Shown here: positions 1 through 9,107 of the stretch, piece by piece | Numbering within the stretch: position 1 is the stretch's first letter | Layout of the letters: each line of letters starts with the position of its first letter | Assembly (NCBI GenBank): GCA_034190295.1 | Contig: JAXHSW010000006.1 | Coordinates: 37,138 to 101,137 of the forward strand | Length of the DNA: 64,000 nucleotides | Source: Okeania sp034190295 | Lineage (GTDB): Bacteria; Cyanobacteriota; Cyanobacteriia; Cyanobacteriales; Microcoleaceae | Direction of reading: 5' to 3' | Translations under genes and position numbers: made by a program | The notes under the pieces: generated by a model | The model's database searches: none | What the model was told of the DNA's origin: nothing | The model's input: only the letters and a program-made list of their open reading frames with translations

Positions 1-109
1 CAACAGAGAGGGAAAGTAGATATTTTCCCCATCACACACCGGAAATTACGGTGCTTCAGAAAATGAAACGACGATTGCGGCATCCGCAACAGAGAGGGGA
101 AGTAAATAT

Positions 110-209
110 NNNNNNNNNNNNNNNNNNNNNNNNNNNNNNNNNNNNNNNNNNNNNNNNNNNNNNNNNNNNNNNNNNNNNNNNNNNNNNNNNNNNNNNNNNN
201 NNNNNNNNN
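110..209. other. Scaffold gap (100 N)
   Basis: Exactly 100 N inside the 85-bp array. The size is a placeholder; an unknown number of repeat units is missing. Confidence 0.97.
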
Positions 210-2575
210 TTTCTCTCCACCACACCGGAAATTACGGTGCTTCAGAAAATGAAACGACGATTGCGGCATCCGCAACAAAGAGGGGAGGTAAATATTTTTC
301 CATCACACACCGGAAATTACGGTGCTCCACAAAATGAAATAGCTATTGCGGCATCCGCAACAGAGAGGGGAAGTAAATATTTTCTCTCCACCACACCGGA
401 AATTACGGTGCTTCAGAAAATGAAACGACGATTGCGGCATCCGCAACAAAGAGGGGAGGTAAATATTTTTCCATCACACACCGGAAATTACGGTGCTCCA
501 CGAAATGAAATGACTATTGCGGCATCCGCAACAGAGAGAGGAAGTAGATATTTTCTCTCCACACACCGGAAATTAGGTGCTTCACAAAATGAAACAACGA
601 TTGCCACATCCACAACAGAGAGGGAAAGTAGATATTTTTCCCATCACACACCTCAAATTACGGTGCTTCACAAAATGAAATAGCTATTGCCACATCCACA
701 ACAGAGAGGGGAAGTAAATATTTTCTCTCCACCACACCTCAAATTACGGTGCTTCACGAAATGAAACGACTATTGCGGCATCCGCAACAGAGAGAGGAGG
801 TAAATATTTTTCCCATCACACACCGGAAATTACGGTGCTTCAGAAAATGAAATGACGATTGCCATATCCGCAACAAAGAGAGGAGGTAAATATTTTCCCC
901 ATCACACACCGGAAATTACGGTGCTTCAGAAAATGAAATGACGATTGCCATATCCGCAACAAAGAGAGGAGGTAAATATTTTCCCCATCACACACCGGAA
1001 ATTACGGTGCTTCAGAAAATGAAATGACGATTGCCATATCCGCAACAAAGAGAGGAGGTAAATATTTTCTCTCCACACACCGGAAATTACGGTGCTTCAG
1101 AAATGAGATAGCTATTGCCATATCCACAACAAAGAGAGGAGGTAAATATTTTCCCACCACACACCGGAAATTAGATGCTTCAGAAAATGAAATGACGATT
1201 GCGGCATCCACAACAGAGATGGGAGGTAAATATTTTCCCCACCACACACCGGAAATTACGGTGCTTCAGAAAATGAAATGACGATTGCGGCATCCACAAC
1301 AGAGATGGGAGGTAGATATTTTCCCCATCACACACCTGAAATTACGGTGCTTCAGAAATGAGATAGCTATTGCCACATCCGCAACAGAGAGAGGAGGTAG
1401 ATATTTTCTCCACCACACACCGGAAATTACGGTGCTTCACAAAATGAAATGACTATTGCCATATCCGCAACAAAGAGGGAAGGTAAATATTTTTCCATCA
1501 CACACCTCAAATTACGGTGCTTCACAAAATGAAATAGCTATTGCCATATCCGCAACAAAGAGGGGAAGTAGATATTTTCTCCACCACACACCGGAAATTA
1601 CGGTGCTTCACAAAATGAAATGACTATTGCGGATGTCGCAACACAGAGGGGAAGTAGATATTTTCTCTCCACCACACCGGAAATTACGGTGCTTCACAAA
1701 ATGAAATGACTATTGCGACATCCGCAACAAAGAGGGAAAGTAGATATTTTCCCCACAACACACCGGAAATTACGGTGCTTCACAAAATGAAATAGCTATT
1801 GCGGCATCCGCAACAAAGAGGGGAGGTAGATATTTTCTCCATCACACACCGGAAATTACGGTGCTTCACAAAATGAAATGACTATTGCCATATCAGCAAT
1901 AAAGAGGAGAGGTAGATATTTTCTCCACAACACACCGGAAATTACGGTGCTTCACAAAATGAAATGACTATTGCCATATCAGCAATAAAGAGGAGAGGTA
2001 GATATTTTCTCCACAACACACCGGAAATTACGGTGCTTCACAAAATGAAATGACTATTGCCATATCAGCAATAAAGAGGAGAGGTAGATATTTTCTCCAC
2101 AACACACCGGAAATTACGGTGCTTCAGAAACAGAGAGGGGAGGTAAATATTTTCTCCACCACGCACCGGAAATTACGGTGCTTCAGAAAATGAAATGACT
2201 ATTGCCACATCCGCAATAAAGAGGAGAGGTAGATATTTTCTCCACAACACACCGGAAATTACGGTGCTTCAGAAAATGAAACGACGATTGCGGCATCCGC
2301 AATAAAGAGGAGAGGTAGATATTTTCTCCACAACACACCGGAAATTACGGTGCTTCACAAAATGAAACGACGATTGCGGCATCCACAACAGAGAGGGAAA
2401 GTAGATATTTTCCCCATCACACACCGGAAATTACGGTGCTTCACAAAATGAAATGACGATTGCGGCATCCACAACAGAGAGGGAAAGTAGATATTTTCCC
2501 CATCACACACCGGAAATTACGGTGCTTCACAAAATGAAATGACTATTGCGGCATCCACGACAGAGAGGGGAAGTA

Positions 2576-2675
2576 NNNNNNNNNNNNNNNNNNNNNNNNN
2601 NNNNNNNNNNNNNNNNNNNNNNNNNNNNNNNNNNNNNNNNNNNNNNNNNNNNNNNNNNNNNNNNNNNNNNNNNNN
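2576..2675. other. Scaffold gap (100 N)
   Basis: Second placeholder gap of exactly 100 N in the 85-bp array. Confidence 0.97.
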
Positions 2676-3139
2676 ACCGGAAATTACGGTGCTTCACAAA
2701 ATGAAACGACGATTGCGGCATCCACAACAGAGAGGGAAAGTAGATATTTTCCCCATCACACACCGGAAATTACGGTGCTTCACAAAATGAAATGACTATT
2801 GCGGCATCCACGACAGAGAGGGGAAGTAAATATTTTCTCCACCGCGCACCGGAAATTACGGTGCTTCACAAAATGAAATAGCTATTGCGACATCCGCAAC
2901 AAAGAGGGGAAGTAAATATTTTCCCCATCACACACCGGAAATTACGGTGCTTCACAAAATGAAATAGCTATTGCGGCATCCGCAACAGAGAGGGGAAGTA
3001 GATATTTTCCCCATCACACACCTCAAATTACGGTGCTTCACAAAATGAAATAGCTATTGCGGCATCCGCAACAGAGAGGGGAAGTAGATATTTTCCCCAT
3101 CACACACCTCAAATTACGGTATGACTATTGCGATATCCG

Positions 3140-3183
3140 CTCTCAACTCTTGTTTCTCACTCAGTTGAGAGTATAATTTTTTT
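3140..3183 (+). terminator. Hairpin plus T-run closing the repeat array
   Basis: CTCTCAACT at 3140-3148 pairs perfectly with AGTTGAGAG at 3163-3171, followed by TATAA and eight T. It begins directly after the last truncated 85-bp unit, so it would end any rightward transcript of the array. No rightward gene precedes it. Confidence 0.5.
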
Positions 3184-3256
3184 TCATTCATTCTTTGAAA
3201 ATCTACTCAACTATTTAGTCTAAACTCCAGTACTCGGATTTCAACTGTTATAAAAA

Positions 3257-3280
3257 AGCACCTATAAAACTATAGGTGCT
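3257..3280 (-). terminator. Rho-independent terminator of the first GG-leader peptide gene
   Basis: AGCACCTATA (3257-3266) and TATAGGTGCT (3271-3280) form a perfect 10-bp stem around a 4-base loop. Read on the minus strand the stem is followed by a run of six T. It lies about 55 bases beyond the stop of the minus-strand peptide gene at 3336-3539. Confidence 0.8.
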
Positions 3281-3335
3281 AAATTTAATTTAACTAAAAA
3301 TTAGACTTAAAAAGTTGTAATTACATAGCCAATTC

Positions 3336-3539
3336 TTAGTAGCAATCGTAACGTCTATAGCTGTAACGTACAGGACGACTATAGTGATAACTACGGTAGT
3401 GATAACTAACAGGGCGACGAGAATAACGTCGAGAACGACCATAACCGTAACAATCATCGTAATTATGACCACCATTAATAGTGGCAGATTCTTCGGTAGA
3501 AAGCTCAGAAAATAATTCAGTGTTTTGAGTTTCTTGCAT
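3336..3539 (-). CDS. Double-glycine-leader peptide precursor, Tyr/Arg-rich core (copy 1)
   Basis: The 67-residue product has a 24-residue acidic leader starting MQET and ending with the box EESATINGG. Cleavage after the GG pair would release a 43-residue core with 12 Tyr, 10 Arg and two Cys, one near each end (DDCY and YDCY). Leaders of this kind are the signal for bacteriocin-type export, in which a C39 peptidase ABC transporter cuts after GG. The ATG has a GAGGA ribosome site seven bases upstream. It is the last of three paralogues on the minus strand and has its own terminator. They lie next to an HlyD adaptor gene transcribed the other way. No C39 transporter or modifying enzyme is in the window. 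The basic, aromatic core could act as an antimicrobial or a signal; this is inference. Confidence 0.82.
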   Translation of the reverse strand: MQETQNTELFSELSTEESATINGGHNYDDCYGYGRSRRYSRRPVSYHYRSYHYSRPVRYSYRRYDCY

Positions 3540-3646
3540 AAGATTATCCTCTTGATTAATTGTGTTTACAAGATGGTTAAAAATTCTAGTTTTTTATTTA
3601 ACTATCTTGTTATTTCTAATGTATTTTTCGTTAGTGACTTCCAGCA

Positions 3647-3653
3647 TCCGGAG
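3647..3653 (-). promoter_or_regulatory. Shared CTCCGGA element upstream of peptide gene 1
   Basis: CTCCGGA on the minus strand lies 108 bases upstream of the start codon. The same heptamer occurs 122 and 110 bases upstream of the other two GG-leader peptide genes. It may be an operator or part of the 5' UTR; the role is inferred only from conserved spacing. Confidence 0.4.
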
Positions 3654-3691
3654 ATATTTTTTTTGATTAGCTACTTTTTATAGCTTGATAA

Positions 3692-3716
3692 AAAGCACTT
3701 TAAAAGCGCTTTTGAA
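3692..3716 (-). terminator. Terminator of the second GG-leader peptide gene
   Basis: On the minus strand AAAAGCGCTTT and its near-complement TAAAGTGCTTTT form a stem with one G-U pair, followed by T residues. It lies about 20 bases past the stop of the gene at 3736-3924. An 18-base palindrome (TTCAACTT-ATAAGTTGAA, 3717-3734) sits between stop and stem. Confidence 0.65.
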
Positions 3717-3735
3717 TTCAACTTATAAGTTGAAA

Positions 3736-3924
3736 TTAGTAGCAGTTAGACCTATAGCCATAGTAGCGACGACGGGAGTAGTAACGTACAGGCCGACTAC
3801 GGTAATAACGACGATAGCCATAACTGTAATGCCGACGACCATAATAGCCATGACCACCATTAATAGTGGCAGATTCTTCTGAAGAAATGTCAGTAAATAG
3901 TTGATTATTTTTTGTTTCTTGCAT
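3736..3924 (-). CDS. Double-glycine-leader peptide precursor, Tyr/Arg-rich core (copy 2)
   Basis: The 62-residue product has a 24-residue leader (MQETKNNQL..., ending EESATINGG) that matches copy 1 almost residue for residue through the GG box. The core is 38 residues, dominated by Tyr and Arg, with a single Cys two residues from the end. An in-frame TTG lies 15 bases upstream. I chose the internal ATG because the leader then has the same length and MQE start as copy 1, and because GAGGAAA lies seven bases before this ATG. Core repeats such as RPVRYYSRR resemble RPVRYSYRR in copy 1, so the cores diverged by point change and slippage. A terminator follows. Function is inferred from the export leader only. 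Confidence 0.82.
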   Translation of the reverse strand: MQETKNNQLFTDISSEESATINGGHGYYGRRHYSYGYRRYYRSRPVRYYSRRRYYGYRSNCY

Positions 3925-4045
3925 GAAAAATTTCCTCAAGTTTAATTACATTCGTCATATTTAATAATTCCTATATATAGGAGGAATTACAGTTAAGTAT
4001 TCTTCATAAGTTGGTAATATCCGGATAACTATCTACTCCCTCTTT

Positions 4046-4052
4046 TCCGGAG
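4046..4052 (-). promoter_or_regulatory. Shared CTCCGGA element upstream of peptide gene 2
   Basis: CTCCGGA on the minus strand, 122 bases upstream of the ATG at 3924. It matches the elements at 3647 and 4652. A related ATCCGGAT lies about 30 bases nearer the gene. Confidence 0.4.
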
Positions 4053-4096
4053 ATTTATAATATATTCCATAAAATTTATATTTAACTTTGGAGTTG

Positions 4097-4170
4097 ATGA
4101 GGTACAAAATTTTATGATTTTAGGGAGTAGGTAGTAGGGAAAAAAAGATTAATTTTAAAACTGTACCTCA
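4097..4170. repeat. Short inverted-end repeat, family D
   Basis: TGAGGTAC and GTACCTCA bound about 75 bases of variable AT-rich sequence. The same bounding palindromes recur at 15903-15984, 17222-17291 and 23745-23809. In several copies the flank reads as in a CACTTTTTAGGA motif. It resembles a small non-coding mobile or hairpin repeat. Confidence 0.6.
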
Positions 4171-4326
4171 CGCTTCCTAAAAAGTGCTGTAAAAGTATTG
4201 AAGTTAAATATTTTTTTGCAGCAGAATAATCAGCACTATATAATAGTACTTCACTACTTAATAACTACTATCAAATTCAAATTAATTGTGCTTTAATCCA
4301 TAGAGATATAGACACAAAAAAATACT

Positions 4327-4542
4327 TTAGTAATAGCCTTTGATATTTCCTTTATAGTAATTAGAATTATAACGTTGATAATCAGAAGAGTAACGATTAT
4401 CACCATAATAACTACGAGGACAAAGTTGAAAACCTAAAAAATTACGGCGATATTGATAATTTTCATTGTAACCACCATTTATGTAGGTAGATTCTTCATA
4501 ATTCAGTTCTGTAAAAAGTTGCTTTGTTTGAGGTTCTTGCAT
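4327..4542 (-). CDS. Double-glycine-leader peptide precursor, Tyr/Asn-rich core (copy 3)
   Basis: The 71-residue product has a 24-residue leader starting MQEPQTKQLF and ending EESTYINGG, homologous to copies 1 and 2. The 47-residue core is rich in Tyr and Asn rather than Arg, has one Cys, and ends GYY. An in-frame ATG lies 15 bases upstream. I chose the internal one because GAGGAAG sits six bases before it and the leader length then equals that of the paralogues. This copy lies closest to the divergent HlyD gene, about 335 bases away. Conserved leaders with diverging cores are typical of double-glycine peptide families exported by one shared transporter. Confidence 0.8.
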   Translation of the reverse strand: MQEPQTKQLFTELNYEESTYINGGYNENYQYRRNFLGFQLCPRSYYGDNRYSSDYQRYNSNYYKGNIKGYY

Positions 4543-4651
4543 AATTAACTTCCTCATGGTTAATAATTTTAATTAAATAGTTGTAATCTTTAGCTGAGTT
4601 CTGGAATATATGAAGGAATTGTACTCGATTATTCCAACATAATCTGCAGTG

Positions 4652-4658
4652 TCCGGAG
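4652..4658 (-). promoter_or_regulatory. Shared CTCCGGA element upstream of peptide gene 3
   Basis: CTCCGGA on the minus strand, 110 bases upstream of the ATG at 4542 and in the divergent gap shared with the HlyD gene. Confidence 0.4.
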
Positions 4659-4877
4659 TTTTGTATACTTCGACGATCGGGTTGTTGTTAAGTGTTGACT
4701 TTAATCCTAATTTCTTCAAGTTTTCATTCTATCCGGATTAAGTTGAAACAAATCTGCAAAAATTATTAGAGAATAAATTATATACGGCAGTTATAAATAA
4801 TTTTTTATCCCAAATTTAAAAAACAATAGACTTCTAAAACCTAGCACCTTCTTCAATTTAGTAAGTGAATATCAATT

Positions 4878-5957
4878 ATGTTAAATAATTCTGATTATGT
4901 AGAACTACAACCTCTAGAAAGTGATGAATTTCTTCCTCCTCTAAGTCCTTGGAGCAAAATAGGAGGAATGTTTTTAGTCGGAACATTTGGTGTCGCTATT
5001 GCTCTAATGAGTGTAGTAAAGTATAACCCTACTGTCAGAACCGAAGCAATTGCTCGCCCAACAGGAGATGTCAGAATTGTTCAGGCGCTTACAGAAGGTA
5101 AAGTTGAAAGTATAGAAGTAAATGAAAATCAAGCTGTTGAAATGGGAGAGGCGATCGCCCGCATAGATGAATCTGCACTGAATCGTCAAAAAGATCGACT
5201 ACAGGAAAAAATTAAACAGTGTGAGGTAGAACTAGAACAGATAAATCAACAAATTTCTGCTCTAGAAGTTCAAATTTTAGCTACTGCCAAACCTCAGACT
5301 TTTCAGCAATCTAGATCGAGTACCACAGCAAACAATAAAATAGATAATGCATCTGTTGAATCAGCCATTTTAGATTTATCCCAATCTTTACCTACAGTTG
5401 CGCAACAATTTGCTAAGGATCGACGAGACCTAATTGTGAAGCGGACAAAATTAATTAAAGATTTGACTACAGGTACCAGAGAACTAGAAAAAGTAGATAT
5501 TAAACTTGATAATAGTGTAATTCGAGTCCCTGTAGACGGTACCATCTTTCAGCTATCTTTGCGTAATCCTGGCCAAACTGTAGAGTCAGGAGCAGCGATC
5601 GCTCAGATTGTTCCTAGTAATGCACCTTTAGTATTTAAAGGTAGAGTAACAGCAGCAGATATTGCTAGGGTAAAAGTCGGTCAACCCGTGCAAATGAGGA
5701 TTTCAGCCTATCCTTTTCCGGACTATGGTATTCTCAAAGGAACTGTCAATTCAATTTCTCCAGATGCTATTACCTCAGAAGCATTTCGCGAAGCTTATTA
5801 TGAAGTGACTATAGAACCAGAAAAACCTTACTTAGTTAAAAGCGATCGTCAATATTTCATTCAACCAGGAATGGAAGGTCGAGCTGATATAATTTCTTCC
5901 CAAGAAACTGTTTTAACTTTTGTTCTCAGAAAGATTAGACTGTTAAGCGATTTTTAA
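4878..5957 (+). CDS. HlyD-family membrane fusion protein (peptide export adaptor)
   Basis: The 359-residue protein has a short cytoplasmic N-terminus, one membrane segment at about residues 28-47, a lipoyl-like half-domain (VESIEVNENQAVEMGEAIARID), a Lys/Glu-rich coiled coil at about 100-200, the second lipoyl half (DGTIFQLSLRNPGQTVESGA) and a C-terminal beta-barrel region. This is the layout of HlyD adaptors that bridge an inner-membrane ABC exporter to the outer membrane. In bacteriocin systems such adaptors pair with C39-peptidase ABC transporters. It is divergent from three double-glycine peptide genes, which suggests that those peptides are its cargo. The expected ATPase gene is absent here and may act in trans. 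Family assignment is secure; the cargo is inference. Confidence 0.88.
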   Translation: MLNNSDYVELQPLESDEFLPPLSPWSKIGGMFLVGTFGVAIALMSVVKYNPTVRTEAIARPTGDVRIVQALTEGKVESIEVNENQAVEMGEAIARIDESALNRQKDRLQEKIKQCEVELEQINQQISALEVQILATAKPQTFQQSRSSTTANNKIDNASVESAILDLSQSLPTVAQQFAKDRRDLIVKRTKLIKDLTTGTRELEKVDIKLDNSVIRVPVDGTIFQLSLRNPGQTVESGAAIAQIVPSNAPLVFKGRVTAADIARVKVGQPVQMRISAYPFPDYGILKGTVNSISPDAITSEAFREAYYEVTIEPEKPYLVKSDRQYFIQPGMEGRADIISSQETVLTFVLRKIRLLSDF

Positions 5958-5995
5958 GTTTTTATTTTCTTATGTGTTGGGTAGAGGAGGATCAG

Positions 5996-6127
5996 GAGTC
6001 ATTTCAGTTATCAGTTATCAGTTATCAGTTATCAGTACCTCCAACTAAAGCCTCCGGCTTGAAATACTGAACTGAATATTTTTTTATCCCCTTAAAAGGG
6101 GAGGCTTTGGACCTCATTTTTTGCTAA
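5996..6127 (+). repeat. Dispersed repeat family A, copy 1
   Basis: Starts GTCATTTCAG with four CAGTTAT heptamers, then CAGTACCTCC, a spacer, TTTTTTTATCCCCTT-AAAAGGGGAGGC, TTTGGACCTCA and a T-run ending GCTAAAA. Seven further copies occur in the window. The heptamer part is like the short tandemly repeated repetitive sequences known in cyanobacteria. Confidence 0.85.
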
Positions 6128-6727
6128 AAAATATTACTAGCGAATAATCTGAAAAATTTTGGTATAATTAATATCAATTTCTCTAGTAATTTTATAGATT
6201 AATCACTGAGATACTATTTTACACCTTTGCCTACTTTTTGCCATAAATAATTGTTAAAAATACCTCTCTAACACCTACTATTTTTTAACATTTATGTTTG
6301 ACAAATTTATCAGTAAAGTTCAGAAGTAACTTGACAAATAATTTTTTATCTGGATTGAAAATCAAACTCTTTTCTATAATTATTATCTCCCATTCCTGAA
6401 ATAATCATTAGGTATAGTACACACTCAAGTTACAACTTCAAAAGTTTTTTTTGTTGAATATTTTAAATTTAATTTAATGTTTTCCTTGGATAAAGCAAGA
6501 AGTGACTAATTTATCTAAAAAAAAATAACTTTTTGACGATAAAATAGTCTTTATAAATAACTATCAGCATTTGTGCGTAGATTATTTTTTACATTAAAAC
6601 TTCAATGATTTTAGTAGTTATACTGAAGTCTTATTTCTACATTTAGAAAAAGTTTTCCTAGCATTTTCAAGAATTAGATAGTACAATAAAGAATATAAGC
6701 CCTACACAACATAAAAGAAAATTAATA
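6128..6727. other. AT-rich gap, no gene seen
   Basis: About 600 bases with stop codons in every frame and no recognisable RNA gene. It presumably holds the promoter of the secreted protein that follows. Confidence 0.5.
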
Positions 6728-7096
6728 ATGAAGACAATCATTACTATTTTAGGTATTAGTGCAATCTTGCTATCTTATACTCCTACTACTAGAGCACAAT
6801 CAAATAATCCTCAAATTGGAGAAACAACTCTTTCTGGAGACTCTCTGAAAACGGTAGAAGGCAGATCCATTAATAAAGATAATTACAGCACATATACTGA
6901 TGACCCAAAATCTAGTAGCTCTCCTACAAATGGAATTAAATCTTATGAACTACGTCGTCAACAACAAAAAGTAGAAGTAATACCAGGAGTCTCGATTCCT
7001 GTCAACTCAGATCTGCCTCAATCAGAAAACCCTCTAGAAAATAACCTAGAAGGGGATAAACGAGAAGAAGGTTTCAAACTAGAATTAGGAATTTAG
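6728..7096 (+). CDS. Small secreted protein of unknown function
   Basis: 122 residues. A classical signal peptide is visible: Lys near the N-terminus, a hydrophobic stretch (ITILGISAILLSY) and a likely signal peptidase cut after TRAQ at about residue 24. The mature part is polar, without Cys, rich in Ser, Asn, Glu and Lys, and probably largely disordered. It contains a basic stretch ELRRQQQKVEVIPGVSIPV and ends in an acidic tail. I do not recognise a family. It follows the HlyD gene on the same strand but 770 bases away, with a repeat element between, so an operon is unlikely. Confidence 0.65.
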   Translation: MKTIITILGISAILLSYTPTTRAQSNNPQIGETTLSGDSLKTVEGRSINKDNYSTYTDDPKSSSSPTNGIKSYELRRQQQKVEVIPGVSIPVNSDLPQSENPLENNLEGDKREEGFKLELGI

Positions 7097-7211
7097 AAAT
7101 AATTGATTTACTCAACTTTTTGGGAATACTTTGCAGATTATAGATTCAAATAGAAATAACAGATGGGGAACTGATAACATAAGTTCCTCATTTTTGATCG
7201 AATTTTTCTTG

Positions 7212-7352
7212 AGCGGGGGAGATGGGGAGATGGGGAGATGGGGAGTGTGGGGAGTGTGGGGAGTGTGAGGAGTGTGGGGAGTGTGAGGAGTGTGGGGAGT
7301 GTGGCAAGTGTGGGGAGTGTGGAAAGTGTGGGGAGTGTGGCAAGTGTGGGAG
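7212..7352. repeat. 9-bp minisatellite (GGGGAGTGT)n
   Basis: About fifteen copies of a 9-base unit GGGGAGTGT with single-base variants (GTGAGGAGT, GTGGCAAGT), preceded by GGGGAGAT repeats. The complementary unit recurs at about 30618-30653. Such purine arrays in gaps slip readily; open frames through it (Leu-Pro-Thr repeats) are not genes. Confidence 0.85.
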
Positions 7353-7404
7353 TAGTAAACATAATATCCTTATGATCGGCTAAAAATCACTTAAATTCTA
7401 TATT

Positions 7405-7445
7405 CCCTGTTGCCTGTTGCCTGTTGCCTGTTGCCTGTTGCCTCT
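7405..7445. repeat. Heptamer array (TTGCCTG)n
   Basis: Five consecutive heptamers TTGCCTG ending about 35 bases before the beta-glucosidase start. A two-to-three copy version occurs near 11549. Confidence 0.8.
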
Positions 7446-7477
7446 TTGATGTCTAATGCAAAACAGCTTATATATAT

Positions 7478-8875
7478 ATGAATAGTTATAAATTTCCAGA
7501 CGATTTTATGTGGGGAGTAGCCACCGCTTCCTATCAAATAGAAGGTGCCACCACAGAAGCAGGTCGCAAACCTAGCGTCTGGGATACCTTTAGCCAAACT
7601 CCAGGAAAAATCTTACATGGCGATACAGGTGCAATAGCTTGCGACCACTATCATCGTTACGAAACAGATATTAAATTAATGGCACAACTTGGTGTCAAAC
7701 ATTATCGCTTTAGTATTGCTTGGCCACGCATTATTCCTGATGGTCGGGGTACAGTCAATGAAGCAGGAATAGATTTTTATCGCCGCTTAATAGACTGTCT
7801 GCATCAACACAATATCACTCCCCACGCAACTCTGTTTCATTGGGATAGTCCCCAAACCTTGGAAAACTTATACGGGTCTTGGCGTAGTCGGGAAATGGCA
7901 AAAGATTTTGCAGACTATGTAACTGCGGTGGTAAGTCGGTTGGGCGATCGCATCACTAACTGGATGACTATAAATGAAATTACTTGTTTTACCCATCTCG
8001 GTTATGCCGTCAATTCTGACCCTCCCCATGCCCCAGGTACTCGTGTTGAGACTAATAAAGAAGTCTGGCAAACTTCTCATCATGCTTTACTTGCCCACGG
8101 GTTAGCTACTCAAGCTATTCGTGCTGCCTCTCCCACACCTTGTTTGGTTTCTTTAGTTGATAATATTTCTGTAACTATTCCCATTTCTGAAACACCAGAA
8201 AATATTAAAGCTGCTCAACAAGCATTTCACCTTTGCGGGCAAAATGGTGGGATTATTTTTCCTGCTCTGACTGGTGCATATAGTTCTGCTTTACTAGAAC
8301 GTTTGGGAAAAGACGCTCCAGATATTCAAGCTGGAGATTTAGAAATTATTCATCAACCTCTTGATGCTATTGGATTAAATATCTATTCCGGTACTTATGT
8401 GCAAGCAAGGGATAATGGGACCTATGACTATCGCGATCGCCAACCTGGTTATGAGTTTTTATCTTTTCCTATTGGTTATCCCAAAATGTATATGCCTTGG
8501 TTAAATATTATTCCCGAAAGTCTCTATTGGGGTATTCGTCATATTGGAGAAACATTGGGGCGACAAGATTTACCATTGTTTATTTCTGAAAGTGGTTGTG
8601 CAGCTCAAGATGAAGTTAATGCTCAAGGCAAGGTAATAGATACTGACAGAATTATGTATTTACGCCAATATTTCAAAGCTGCCCATCGTGCTATTAGTGA
8701 AGGGTATCCATTAAAAGGATATTTTGTCTGGAGTTTTATGGATAATTTTGAGTGGGCTTATGGTTATGACCGTCGCTTTGGTTTAGTTTATATTGATTAT
8801 CAGACTCAGCAACGTCTACCAAAAGCAAGTTTCGATTGGTATCGGGAATGTATTCAGCAAAATAGAGTTGTTTAG
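7478..8875 (+). CDS. Beta-glucosidase, glycoside hydrolase family 1
   Basis: The 465-residue protein spans a complete GH1 (beta/alpha)8 barrel, the usual 440-480 residue length. The N-terminal signature FMWGVATASYQIEG is at about residues 10-23. The acid/base Glu is E167 in the TINE motif. The nucleophile is E371 in ISESG, a small change from the usual TENG-type motif. The substrate-binding C-terminal WSFMDNFEWAYGY motif is present. It hydrolyses beta-linked glucosides or cellobiose to glucose. No signal peptide is seen, so it is cytoplasmic. It stands alone between repeats, with no sugar transporter nearby. The start ATG follows an AT-rich leader without a strong ribosome site. Confidence 0.95.
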   Translation: MNSYKFPDDFMWGVATASYQIEGATTEAGRKPSVWDTFSQTPGKILHGDTGAIACDHYHRYETDIKLMAQLGVKHYRFSIAWPRIIPDGRGTVNEAGIDFYRRLIDCLHQHNITPHATLFHWDSPQTLENLYGSWRSREMAKDFADYVTAVVSRLGDRITNWMTINEITCFTHLGYAVNSDPPHAPGTRVETNKEVWQTSHHALLAHGLATQAIRAASPTPCLVSLVDNISVTIPISETPENIKAAQQAFHLCGQNGGIIFPALTGAYSSALLERLGKDAPDIQAGDLEIIHQPLDAIGLNIYSGTYVQARDNGTYDYRDRQPGYEFLSFPIGYPKMYMPWLNIIPESLYWGIRHIGETLGRQDLPLFISESGCAAQDEVNAQGKVIDTDRIMYLRQYFKAAHRAISEGYPLKGYFVWSFMDNFEWAYGYDRRFGLVYIDYQTQQRLPKASFDWYRECIQQNRVV

Positions 8876-9004
8876 AGAAGGAAGAAGGAAGAAGGCAGAA
8901 GGCAGAAGGGAAAGTTAAAAGGGAGAAGGGAAAGTTAAAAGGGAGAAGGTTTTTTTCTCACTGATTATCCGCAATTCGTAGCTCCCCCGGAGGGGGAACA
9001 TGAT

Positions 9005-9102
9005 ATTACCGAATAATTAAGGTTTAAAGCCTCTCCTTTAAAGGAGAAACAAGAAAAAATTTTCCTTTTATTCAATCCTCTTCACTTTTAGGGAGAGGTA
9101 AT
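9005..9102 (-). repeat. Dispersed repeat family B, copy 1
   Basis: About 98 bases bounded by ATTACC and GGTAAT. On the minus strand it reads ATTACC(T)CTCC..., a spacer, CTCCTTTAAAGGAGAGGC, TTTAAACCTTAATTATTCGGTAAT. About ten copies occur in the window in both orientations. Confidence 0.85.
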
Positions 9103-9107
9103 AATTA

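Larger units (their letters stand above)
1..3133. repeat. Tandem array of 85-86 bp units, about 36 copies
   Basis: The unit repeats every 85 or 86 bases and continues past the left edge of the window. Each unit has two conserved inverted repeats: CACCG-GAAATTA-CGGTG, and TTGCGG-CAT-CCGCAA (decayed in many copies to forms such as TTGCCATATCCGCAA). Between them are a purine block of the type AGAGAGGGGAAGT and a T/C-rich block. Neighbouring units share private variants; three nearly identical units at about 1887-2106 all carry ATATCAGCAATAAAG. This indicates recent local amplification or gene conversion. Two 100-N scaffold gaps interrupt the array, so the true copy number is unknown. No phage, CRISPR or protein-repeat match is recognised. 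The 85-base period does not keep reading frame. Confidence 0.95.

Noticed and set aside
51..683. Long open frames through the 85-bp array, including 29-codon frames that start at ATGA overlaps
   Set aside because: The 85-86 base period shifts frame between units, frames cross a run of N, there are no ribosome sites, and both strands give equal artefactual frames.
1..3133. CRISPR array
   Set aside because: Units are conserved over their full length with no unique spacers, and no cas genes are present.
7138..7362. Leu-Pro-Thr repeat protein on the minus strand
   Set aside because: It is a translation of a 9-bp minisatellite, with no start signal.
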